Below are positions 1-5,006 of a DNA stretch of 5,126 nt, piece by piece. Made by a program: the position numbers and the translations under genes. Under the pieces are notes generated by a model. That model saw only the letters and a program-made list of their open reading frames with translations, was not told the DNA's origin and made no database searches. Positions within the stretch are counted from its first letter, which is position 1; every line of letters begins with the position of its first letter. The stretch is from Fibrobacterota bacterium (lineage in GTDB: Bacteria > Fibrobacterota > Chitinivibrionia > Chitinivibrionales > JANQEN01): contig JAUXBV010000315.1 in the NCBI GenBank assembly GCA_030619215.1, positions 1-5,126 on the forward strand. Reading direction: 5' to 3'.

Positions 1-86
1 ATAGTGTATCTTATATTATAGGTTAAGCCGAGAAAAAGTTACAGTAAAATAATTAATCTATTCCTAAGAAACGATACCATTTTATT

Positions 87-94
87 AGGAGGTG
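87..94 (+). promoter_or_regulatory. Shine-Dalgarno of the small Glu/Arg/Gln-rich gene
   Basis: AGGAGGTG, an almost complete anti-16S match, with six bases between AGGAGG and the ATG at 99. It is among the strongest ribosome binding sites in the window and is the main reason to accept the 55-codon reading frame behind it as a real gene. Confidence 0.85.
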
Positions 95-98
95 TATT

Positions 99-266
99 AT
101 GCCTATTGACGGTGTTGCCCAATCCGAAGAAGCCCGCCAGGCAGAACAAACACGGCAGAGGCAGGAAGAAGCACGGGAAACGGAAAGAGCCCGCGCTGAA
201 CAGCAACGAAGAGAAGAAAATGAAGAGAGGGACAGTGCAACGCAGCAGGTTGATGTTAATGCCTGA
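99..266 (+). CDS. Small highly charged helical protein (55 aa), function unknown
   Basis: ATG to TGA, 55 residues. The start is fixed by the strong Shine-Dalgarno at 87-94. The protein begins MPIDGVAQ. Residues 10-45 are almost entirely Glu, Arg, Gln and Ala, with no aromatic or large aliphatic residues, and it ends QQVDVNA. The middle should form one long solvent-exposed helix, more like a single alpha helix held by Glu-Arg pairs than a leucine-type coiled coil. There is no signal peptide or membrane segment, so it should be cytoplasmic. GC is 90 of 168 bases (54%), visibly higher than the AT-rich sequence around it. The short C-terminal V-D-V-x-A tail loosely recalls the ends of small putative motility proteins (YjfB-like), but this is a weak resemblance and no function is assigned. 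It is the only plus-strand gene and is convergent with the receiver gene, six bases away. Confidence 0.75.
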   Translation: MPIDGVAQSEEARQAEQTRQRQEEARETERARAEQQRREENEERDSATQQVDVNA

Positions 267-272
267 AGAAAT

Positions 273-683
273 TTAATTAAAACTACTTATATTTTCTTTT
301 AGCTTTATCACTTTGGAATCCAGCAATTTACCCTTTAACTCTTTGTAAGAAAAGGGCTTGCTTAAAAAGGTATCAACTACTCCTTTTTTAAGGTAAATCT
401 CAATTCTTCCAATCCATTCTATACTTGATATGGCTATTATATAGGGCCTCTGGGATTCCTGCTTTAGCCCATCCACCAGTGAAAGGCCATCCCCTTCACT
501 TCCCAGATTTATATCCGTTATTAATAGGGAAACATCCTCGTTTTTTAATATCTCCCCTGCTTCCGTTTCTGTTCCGGTCTTGAATATCCTTACATCATCA
601 GTATCAATAAGGGTTGAGAGAAACTCTCCGATTATTTCTCTTATCGCATGATTGTCTTCTACTATTAATATCGCTTTATTCAA
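273..683 (-). CDS. Stand-alone response regulator receiver (CheY/Spo0F-like), 136 aa
   Basis: A single REC domain fills the protein and there is no DNA-binding or enzymatic output domain. The receiver hallmarks are visible: the acidic Mg-binding pair E9-D10 after strand 1 (ILIVEDN), phospho-acceptor D57 (LLITDINLG), the Ser replacing the conserved Thr at S86 (AISS), the aromatic switch F106, and the invariant K109-P110 (LSKPFS). It should take phosphate from a histidine kinase and pass the signal on by protein contact, in a phosphorelay or on a motor or enzyme; the partner is not in the window. The start is TTG: an in-frame TAA lies two codons upstream, there is no nearby in-frame ATG, and GGGTGA sits seven bases before the TTG. 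The gene has its own upstream region with a candidate promoter and inverted repeat. Its 3' end faces the small plus-strand gene. Confidence 0.93.
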   Translation of the reverse strand: MNKAILIVEDNHAIREIIGEFLSTLIDTDDVRIFKTGTETEAGEILKNEDVSLLITDINLGSEGDGLSLVDGLKQESQRPYIIAISSIEWIGRIEIYLKKGVVDTFLSKPFSYKELKGKLLDSKVIKLKENISSFN

Positions 684-690
684 ATGTTAT

Positions 691-696
691 TCACCC
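691..696 (-). promoter_or_regulatory. Shine-Dalgarno supporting the TTG start of the receiver gene
   Basis: On the minus strand this reads GGGTGA, seven bases before the TTG at 683. With the in-frame stop just upstream, it makes TTG the only sensible start. Confidence 0.6.
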
Positions 697-731
697 ATTA
701 TAAATATTCATCGTGTTGTCATGTAAGATAT

Positions 732-755
732 TCTGTATACGATATATTATACAGA
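732..755. repeat. Perfect inverted repeat, 8-bp arms, candidate operator
   Basis: TCTGTATA (732-739) and TATACAGA (748-755) are exact reverse complements separated by eight bases. The repeat lies about 50-70 bases upstream of the receiver start and overlaps the minus-strand TATAAT at 746-751, the usual place for a repressor operator. It contains CTGT...ACAG half-sites, but their spacing (14 bases) is not that of an enterobacterial LexA box (8 bases). The AT-richness raises the chance of a coincidental palindrome. Confidence 0.45.
746..751 (-). promoter_or_regulatory. Candidate -10 box of the receiver gene promoter
   Basis: Perfect TATAAT on the minus strand, about 62 bases upstream of the TTG start. 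At 16-18 bases further upstream there is no good TTGACA (17-base spacing gives TGGGAT). The promoter would therefore be weak, activator-dependent or served by another sigma factor. The box lies inside the inverted repeat at 732-755. Confidence 0.4.
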
Positions 756-808
756 TTTTAACAGGAGAATCCCATAATAAATTAACTTTTTCGCAAAATA
801 AACAATTT

Positions 809-824
809 TCCTGGAATTCCGGGA
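809..824 (-). terminator. Weak terminator-like inverted repeat after the alcohol dehydrogenase gene
   Basis: TCCTGGAATTCCGGGA is a near-perfect palindrome starting two bases after the dehydrogenase stop. On the minus-strand transcript it gives a six-position stem with an AAUU loop, but one position is an A-C mismatch. It is followed by U-rich sequence without an uninterrupted U-tract. It could slow or end transcription before the receiver gene, but is not a convincing intrinsic terminator. Confidence 0.25.
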
Positions 825-826
825 TA

Positions 827-1840
827 TTAATTCTCAAACATAATCAGAACTGCCGCGCCGTTTATTTTACCTTTACGTAAACTATCCATCGCTTCATTCG
901 CCTGGGAGAGAGGGAATGTGGTCACCTCAGTTTTTACCGGAACTTTCGGGGCGATCCGCATAAAACTCTCGCCATCGCTTCGCATTAAATTAGCCACCGA
1001 CCGGATAACACGTTCTTCCCACAAAAGGCTGTATCCAAAGGACGGTATATCGCTCATATGGATACCGCCACAGACAACAACACCGCCTTTTATAGTGGCT
1101 TTAAGAGCCGCCGGGATCAGGGAGCCGACCGGTGCAAAGATAATCGCAGCGTCCAGTTTCTCAGGAGGTAACTCGTTTGAATCCCCTGCCCACACTGCAC
1201 CGAGCCCTTTGGCAAAGTCCTGAGCCTGAATATCTCCCGGCCTTGTGAAAGCATATACTTTCTTTCCCTCATACACTGCCACCTGTGCTATAATATGTGC
1301 AGCACCGCCGAATCCGTATATACCGAGATTCTCCACATTTTCACCTATCATTGAATATGATCGAAATCCAATAAGGCCCGCACATAACAGCGGTGCAGCC
1401 TCAGCATCTTTATACATATCCGGCAGCTTAAACACATATTGCTGATGTGCAACAGTATACTCTGCAAAACCTCCATCAATCGTATAACCGGTAAAAAGGG
1501 ACTGATCGCAAAGGTTCTCCTTACCCTTATTACAAAATGAGCACACGCCACAGGTATATCCCAGCCAGGGCACTCCTATTCTGTCACCAACCGTGAACTG
1601 CTTTACATTCTCCCCTATCTTTACAATAGTACCAACAATCTCATGCCCGAGAATAAGAGGCAGTTTAGGCTCTGTCAGATCCCCGTCAGCAACATGCAAA
1701 TCAGTGCGGCATATACCGCAGGCGTGAACGCGAATCAGAACCTGATCAGCTTCAGGTTGAGGAACCGGCAACTCCACTAAAACAAGTGGCTCTTTCTGTT
1801 TTTCAAGTACCATTGCCTGCATAGTTTTGGGTATTTCCAT
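827..1840 (-). CDS. Zinc-dependent alcohol dehydrogenase, AdhA/TIGR02822-type (337 aa)
   Basis: A cytoplasmic medium-chain dehydrogenase/reductase of full family length, expected to interconvert primary alcohols and aldehydes with NAD(P)H. The GroES-like catalytic half carries the catalytic zinc site: C44 (CGICRTDLH), with T46 and H49 as proton relay, H66-E67 (LGHE) and C153 (PLLCAG). The structural zinc is bound by C97, C100, C103 and C111. The Rossmann half has a GFGGAA dinucleotide motif at 176-181. R200 lies in YAFTRP just after the second strand, where a basic residue could favour NADPH, though this is not decisive. The GYTIDGGFAEY and FGYSLLWEER stretches fit the single-domain family that includes mycobacterial AdhA and cinnamyl-alcohol-dehydrogenase-like enzymes. 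The start ATG has AAGGA seven bases upstream (1848-1852). The natural substrate cannot be told from sequence. No pathway partner is adjacent. Confidence 0.93.
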   Translation of the reverse strand: MEIPKTMQAMVLEKQKEPLVLVELPVPQPEADQVLIRVHACGICRTDLHVADGDLTEPKLPLILGHEIVGTIVKIGENVKQFTVGDRIGVPWLGYTCGVCSFCNKGKENLCDQSLFTGYTIDGGFAEYTVAHQQYVFKLPDMYKDAEAAPLLCAGLIGFRSYSMIGENVENLGIYGFGGAAHIIAQVAVYEGKKVYAFTRPGDIQAQDFAKGLGAVWAGDSNELPPEKLDAAIIFAPVGSLIPAALKATIKGGVVVCGGIHMSDIPSFGYSLLWEERVIRSVANLMRSDGESFMRIAPKVPVKTEVTTFPLSQANEAMDSLRKGKINGAAVLIMFEN

Positions 1841-1884
1841 TAACTTATCCTTTTCTTTAAAAAGAATACTTAGAATTTATATAA

Positions 1885-1912
1885 ATGCTATAATTAAAAT
1901 AATTGGAATCAA
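1885..1912 (-). promoter_or_regulatory. Possible promoter of the alcohol dehydrogenase gene
   Basis: The minus strand has TTGATT (1907-1912) and TAGCAT (1885-1890), each four of six to the housekeeping consensus, 16 bases apart, in the 96-base gap between the propeller gene and the dehydrogenase. The gap is so AT-rich that matches of this quality arise by chance. Read-through from the propeller gene is an equal alternative, as no terminator is visible in the gap. Confidence 0.25.
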
Positions 1913-1936
1913 AAAGAAAATTAAAATCTATACTAA

Positions 1937-3298
1937 TTATTTAAGCTTAACAAACGATCTTGTAATACACAATCCATTCATGCGAAGATTTATATAATAT
2001 ATTCCGGCAGGTACAATATTTCCTCTATTATCTCTAAAATCCCAGGTGCATGAGAATTTACCAATATCCTTCATTTCTCCAAAAAGTTTACGAATAACTT
2101 TGCCCTTTGGCGAAACAATGTTTAAGGTAACATTGCAGCTATTTCTCACAGTATAAACTATATGTAAACTTGTCTTATTTGGTGCTATTTTTAAAAGCCC
2201 GGCCTGTCTTATCTCCTGTAAATCTGATGGTTGTATACTTTCATTACTTATCGGTACCGAATTGCCAAGAACAACCACACCCGCATCTCCGTCAGCTAAA
2301 AACACATAATCTTTATTTACAAATAACCCGTTTGCCTTTCCCGGAGTAATACATGAATCAACCAGAACAGGGTTTGTACGATTTGAAATATCATACACCA
2401 TAACTCCATTGAATGTGCCGGCTACTGATTTACTCATACTAATATACGCATAATGATCAAATATTTTTATATCTTCTGCATGATAATGCAATAGTATGTC
2501 AACAAAATGACGTTTATATACAAATTTTACCCCAAGACTGTCAATGACAACATCATTACTATCAATTAAGGTAGAATATATTGAAAACACACAATTTTTA
2601 GCAATGTACGCTGTATCATTAAGAATATCAACTCCAGAAATGTCAACAATAGGAGTATCAACACCACTGGTATCACCGGATACCTCAACTATATGCTCAA
2701 TCTTTACATTGTTCATATTTTTTATATTGACTTTTACAAGAATGTATCCAAACCCGGCTAATACGTATGCAAAATCATCGCCAATTACAATGTCCTCAAC
2801 ATTTTTACACCAAAGCGTATCTGAAAATATATGCTTATAATTTTGCGGGTCTGAAAAATCGAAAGCAACAAGACCTTTATCTGTGCCAACGAAGATATAT
2901 TTATTATCAAATTTTTCTATGCATGTAGCCTTACCTCCCACATCTAATACAAATGAATCTACCCATGCACTCCCTGTGTCGCTAAGAAAAACTGACAATC
3001 CATTGTCACCATCTGCAACAATTAGGACAGGATCATACCATTGTGGCGGGAAAATTATCCTTGGTTCATAGGCGCATCCTGCTGTGTTTACTCTCGGGCC
3101 AAGTCCATTCTCGTTAAATATTACCACTCCGATACTATCAGCAAGAACATAATCTTTATCCTGATACAACTCAGAAATGTTATATGCATATCCCGGAGTG
3201 TCATACGTTGCAACAATATCCAAGCTGAAAGAGGAATTAACAAAGAAAAATATGGCAGTTATAAAGTGTACAACAAGGTATAAGAATTTTATCTTCAT
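1937..3298 (-). CDS. Secreted LVIVD-type beta-propeller protein with FlgD/T9SS-like C-terminal domain (453 aa)
   Basis: Residues 1-25 are a Sec signal peptide: basic MKIK, a long hydrophobic core, then SSFSLD. Seven similar strand-turn-strand units follow, at about 49-62, 90-104, 132-147, 175-189, 227-241, 281-303 and 329-344. The clearest are LIVADGDNGLSVF and VFLADGDAGVVVL, matching LVIVD repeats. Seven units suggest a seven-bladed propeller. Residues about 367-453 form an Ig-like module of the FlgD type (WDFRDNRG, then PAGIYYINLRMNG) ending RSFVKLK, as in T9SS sorting domains, so the protein is probably exported and attached to or released from the surface. Eight cysteines are spread through it. 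No catalytic motif is recognised; a binding or adhesion role is inference. The start is set by AAGGAGGA four bases before the ATG. It follows the lipoprotein gene on the same strand after 122 bases. Confidence 0.85.
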   Translation of the reverse strand: MKIKFLYLVVHFITAIFFFVNSSFSLDIVATYDTPGYAYNISELYQDKDYVLADSIGVVIFNENGLGPRVNTAGCAYEPRIIFPPQWYDPVLIVADGDNGLSVFLSDTGSAWVDSFVLDVGGKATCIEKFDNKYIFVGTDKGLVAFDFSDPQNYKHIFSDTLWCKNVEDIVIGDDFAYVLAGFGYILVKVNIKNMNNVKIEHIVEVSGDTSGVDTPIVDISGVDILNDTAYIAKNCVFSIYSTLIDSNDVVIDSLGVKFVYKRHFVDILLHYHAEDIKIFDHYAYISMSKSVAGTFNGVMVYDISNRTNPVLVDSCITPGKANGLFVNKDYVFLADGDAGVVVLGNSVPISNESIQPSDLQEIRQAGLLKIAPNKTSLHIVYTVRNSCNVTLNIVSPKGKVIRKLFGEMKDIGKFSCTWDFRDNRGNIVPAGIYYINLRMNGLCITRSFVKLK

Positions 3299-3302
3299 CG
3301 TA

Positions 3303-3310
3303 TCCTCCTT
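3303..3310 (-). promoter_or_regulatory. Shine-Dalgarno of the propeller gene
   Basis: Reads AAGGAGGA on the minus strand, four bases before the ATG at 3298. The near-complete match predicts efficient translation and fixes the start directly before the signal peptide. Confidence 0.8.
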
Positions 3311-3355
3311 ATTTTAAAGTCTGGTGAAAAATATCATAGCCTGATTAACTTTGAC

Positions 3356-3361
3356 ATTATA
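3356..3361 (-). promoter_or_regulatory. Candidate -10 box of the propeller gene
   Basis: Perfect TATAAT on the minus strand, 57 bases upstream of the propeller ATG in the 122-base gap after the lipoprotein gene. The position 17 bases upstream holds only a T-run (TTTTTT), a poor -35. A palindrome fills the spacer. The local AT-richness limits confidence. Confidence 0.35.
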
Positions 3362-3367
3362 TTATTT

Positions 3368-3377
3368 CTATTAATAG
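3368..3377. repeat. Short palindrome in the propeller promoter region
   Basis: CTATTAATAG is a perfect 10-base palindrome, extendable by two more A-T pairs per side after one T-G mismatch. It lies within the spacer just upstream of the minus-strand TATAAT at 3356-3361, so it could be an operator. Palindromes this short are common in AT-rich sequence. Confidence 0.25.
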
Positions 3378-3420
3378 GAAAAAACATTAAACGTTATGTC
3401 TGTATTTAAGCTGGGGCTTC

Positions 3421-4158
3421 TTAATTCCTTAAATAAATCTCCCTTCCTTCCAAAACCTCCCCCGATTGAACTATATCTGTTTCCGGCATTTCATTTGTCT
3501 TATTTATGTAATCTATGATAAAACCTGTTGAAATAGAGTCGGATGAATTTAATATAGAGTCTATTGGAGCGCTGTAAAGGGTATAATATCCTTTAGGTAT
3601 ACTATCCAGTAAAAACGCCCCATTGGAATCTGTATTTTCTAAAAATTGCGATCCAAAAATAAATACATTGTATAAAACAGCGATCGAAGTATCGCCGCTA
3701 TTACTGGAGATAGAATAAATATGCCCTGAGATGCCTCCGGGGATTGTTAAAGAATCATAGACAGTATCATTAGCGCCTCCGGATATAACGATGCTGTCAA
3801 TAAACACTGATTTACCAGTGAGTGTATTTGCAGCGAATATATTATAACAACCTGTATTGATATTTGAAAATCTGAATTCACCGTTCTCATCGCTCAATGT
3901 GGAGTCATAGAAATTATTTGGTGTATTTGGAAAGAAAAGCAGGTAACCGACGGCATACAATTTAACATCCAAACCTTGAATTCCGGAATCTCCATCTTCC
4001 GAAACTATTGTCGCCTCTCCATATATCATAGAGTCTGTAACAACAATAGCAATAGTCTCAGAAGCACCGCCGGAATCAACAGTATGGTCTAAACCGCAAT
4101 GGTTTAATAATATCGCACCTATAAAGAGACAAAGGATATTTTGAACATAGCTCTTCAT
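3421..4158 (-). CDS. Probable lipoprotein with two carboxypeptidase-regulatory-like domains (245 aa)
   Basis: The N-terminus is a short hydrophobic signal (ILCLFIGAILL) ending LLNHCG, a lipobox-like site with Cys at 21; His directly before the Cys is unusual. The mature protein has two beta-sandwich repeats of the carboxypeptidase-regulatory-like type. The first spans about 45-140 (GEATIVSEDGDSGIQGLDVKL, then SDENGEFRFSNINTGCYNI). The second spans about 141-200 (GGISGHIYSI, then TDSNGAFLLDSIPKGYYTL). These domains occur in many surface proteins as non-catalytic folds, so the protein probably sits in the envelope as a binding or structural component; its ligand is unknown. The ATG overlaps the regulator's TGA (ATGA) and has GAGGAG eight bases upstream inside the regulator gene, so it is translated as part of that operon. 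A Sec-exported, non-lipidated form is the alternative. Confidence 0.8.
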   Translation of the reverse strand: MKSYVQNILCLFIGAILLNHCGLDHTVDSGGASETIAIVVTDSMIYGEATIVSEDGDSGIQGLDVKLYAVGYLLFFPNTPNNFYDSTLSDENGEFRFSNINTGCYNIFAANTLTGKSVFIDSIVISGGANDTVYDSLTIPGGISGHIYSISSNSGDTSIAVLYNVFIFGSQFLENTDSNGAFLLDSIPKGYYTLYSAPIDSILNSSDSISTGFIIDYINKTNEMPETDIVQSGEVLEGREIYLRN

Positions 4159-4988
4159 TTATCAGACTCCTCTTTTTTCTCAGATGTGGGAAACAGTTGA
4201 AAATTAAGCTGATATACCCGCTGCGGGTTTTTAACGGAACGTGCAAGCTCCATTATCTCGCTGCGAAGCTTTGCAACCTTTTTCTTTACAATTTCATATG
4301 CATCGTTATCTATACTCATAGTAATTGTAGAAAGCTCCCGCTCTTCACGAGGGAAACGGTCATACGCTGATTTTGCCAACTCCATTGTTGCAAGCTGAAA
4401 ATTCCGGATGGCGAAAGTCTTGATTACGGATCCCGATGTAATAACAGTATCCACACGCTTATAAATACCTGATCGAGTCTTTTTAATAAGGCCAAGGCGG
4501 ATCAACACCTCAAGCGTTGATTTTGCTTCGTTCGGTTTTATCGAGGGCTTAAGGAGTTTGGCAAGGTAGTTATAATCATCTGTTATTTTATAAATTGCAA
4601 CCAGTTCCCGTACGGCAGAGTAGTACCACTTTTCGTAGAACTCATATTGATCCTGGCGCACAGTACGTACAGGCCCTTTCTGCAGGGAGAGTATCTCCCG
4701 GTAAAAATGGGTCTTTTCACCATGTGTCTGTGCCTGGTTAAAATGGACAAGCGACCTGAAATAGTGCCGCTCTTTTTTATTGAGCTTAAATATGTGAGCG
4801 AGTTCAATAACCAGCCGCTCAGAAATATTACGCTTGCCTTTAAGCACCATGGAAAGGAAGCCTGTTGACTTTATGCCCGCTTTCTGCGAAATATACCGTA
4901 AAGAAAAGCTTGTATTGATCTTTCTACGCTCTTCCGTGGCGTCTTTTAGAAATTGGCGGTAGTCAATATATGTGAATATGTCAGGCAT
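4155..4988 (-). CDS. TIGR02147/DUF4423-family putative transcriptional regulator (277 aa)
   Basis: The first residues, MPDIFTYIDYRQFLKD then EERRK, are the typical opening of the TIGR02147 family, which is expanded in Fibrobacter and related to DUF4423 proteins. Residues about 28-65 look like an Xre-type helix-turn-helix (LRYISQKAGIKSTGFLSMVL, then KGKRNIS), so DNA binding is likely. Residues about 114-268 match the DUF4423-like region: YEFYEKWYYSAVRELV, a winged-helix-like LEVLIRLGLIKK, the FPREERELSTITMSID block, and YQLNFQLFP near the end. It has no signal peptide. A TTG three codons upstream (4997) extends the frame, but AAGG would then abut it with no spacing. The ATG at 4988 has AAGG nine bases upstream and gives the family-like N-terminus, so I chose it. 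It follows the truncated secreted-protein gene by 18 bases and overlaps the lipoprotein gene by four. Target genes are unknown. Confidence 0.85.
   Translation of the reverse strand: MPDIFTYIDYRQFLKDATEERRKINTSFSLRYISQKAGIKSTGFLSMVLKGKRNISERLVIELAHIFKLNKKERHYFRSLVHFNQAQTHGEKTHFYREILSLQKGPVRTVRQDQYEFYEKWYYSAVRELVAIYKITDDYNYLAKLLKPSIKPNEAKSTLEVLIRLGLIKKTRSGIYKRVDTVITSGSVIKTFAIRNFQLATMELAKSAYDRFPREERELSTITMSIDNDAYEIVKKKVAKLRSEIMELARSVKNPQRVYQLNFQLFPTSEKKEESDK
4167..4172 (-). promoter_or_regulatory. Lipoprotein-gene Shine-Dalgarno inside the regulator gene
   Basis: Reads GAGGAG on the minus strand, eight bases before the lipoprotein ATG. It lies within the codons for the regulator's Lys/Glu-rich tail (KKEESDK). 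With the ATGA stop/start overlap, this indicates coupled translation. Confidence 0.7.
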
Positions 4989-4997
4989 TGCTTTCAA

Positions 4998-5001
4998 CCT
5001 T
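4998..5001 (-). promoter_or_regulatory. Shine-Dalgarno deciding the regulator start
   Basis: AAGG on the minus strand, nine bases before the ATG at 4988 and directly abutting the upstream TTG at 4997. The spacing works only for the ATG. The site is weak (four bases). Confidence 0.45.
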
Positions 5002-5006
5002 ATATA

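Noticed and set aside
272..281. TTTAATTAAA palindrome at the receiver stop
   Set aside because: It has no loop or GC stem, so it cannot act as a terminator, and it is expected by chance in AT-rich DNA.
733..754. LexA (SOS) box
   Set aside because: The CTGT and ACAG half-sites are present but separated by 14 bases, whereas the enterobacterial box has 8; no SOS gene is nearby.
918..1445. Plus-strand open frames antisense to the alcohol dehydrogenase
   Set aside because: They lie wholly inside a gene with complete zinc and cofactor motifs, have no family-like sequence and no convincing ribosome site.
2630..2672. Short internal repetition encoding DTSGVD and DISGVD in the propeller protein
   Set aside because: The similarity covers only about six residues and degenerates at the DNA level; it fits chance recurrence in a Ser/Asp-rich loop better than a duplicated unit.
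2544..3283. Plus-strand open frames antisense to the propeller gene
   Set aside because: Their translations are low-complexity Ser/Thr/Ile mixtures typical of the reverse strand of an AT-rich beta-protein gene, and the opposite strand is clearly coding.
3351..3356. Perfect TTGACA on the plus strand
   Set aside because: No -10 at the proper distance (17-base spacing gives AATAGG), and no plus-strand gene follows.
3380..3419. Possible terminator after the lipoprotein gene (AAGC-CCCA-GCTT hairpin, and ATGT followed by a T-run on the minus strand)
   Set aside because: The first hairpin has only four base pairs and no U-tract. The second has a U-tract but no stable stem. Neither meets the usual intrinsic-terminator pattern.
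4583..4868. Alternative frames within the regulator gene on both strands
   Set aside because: They overlap the conserved part of the regulator and show no recognisable domain.
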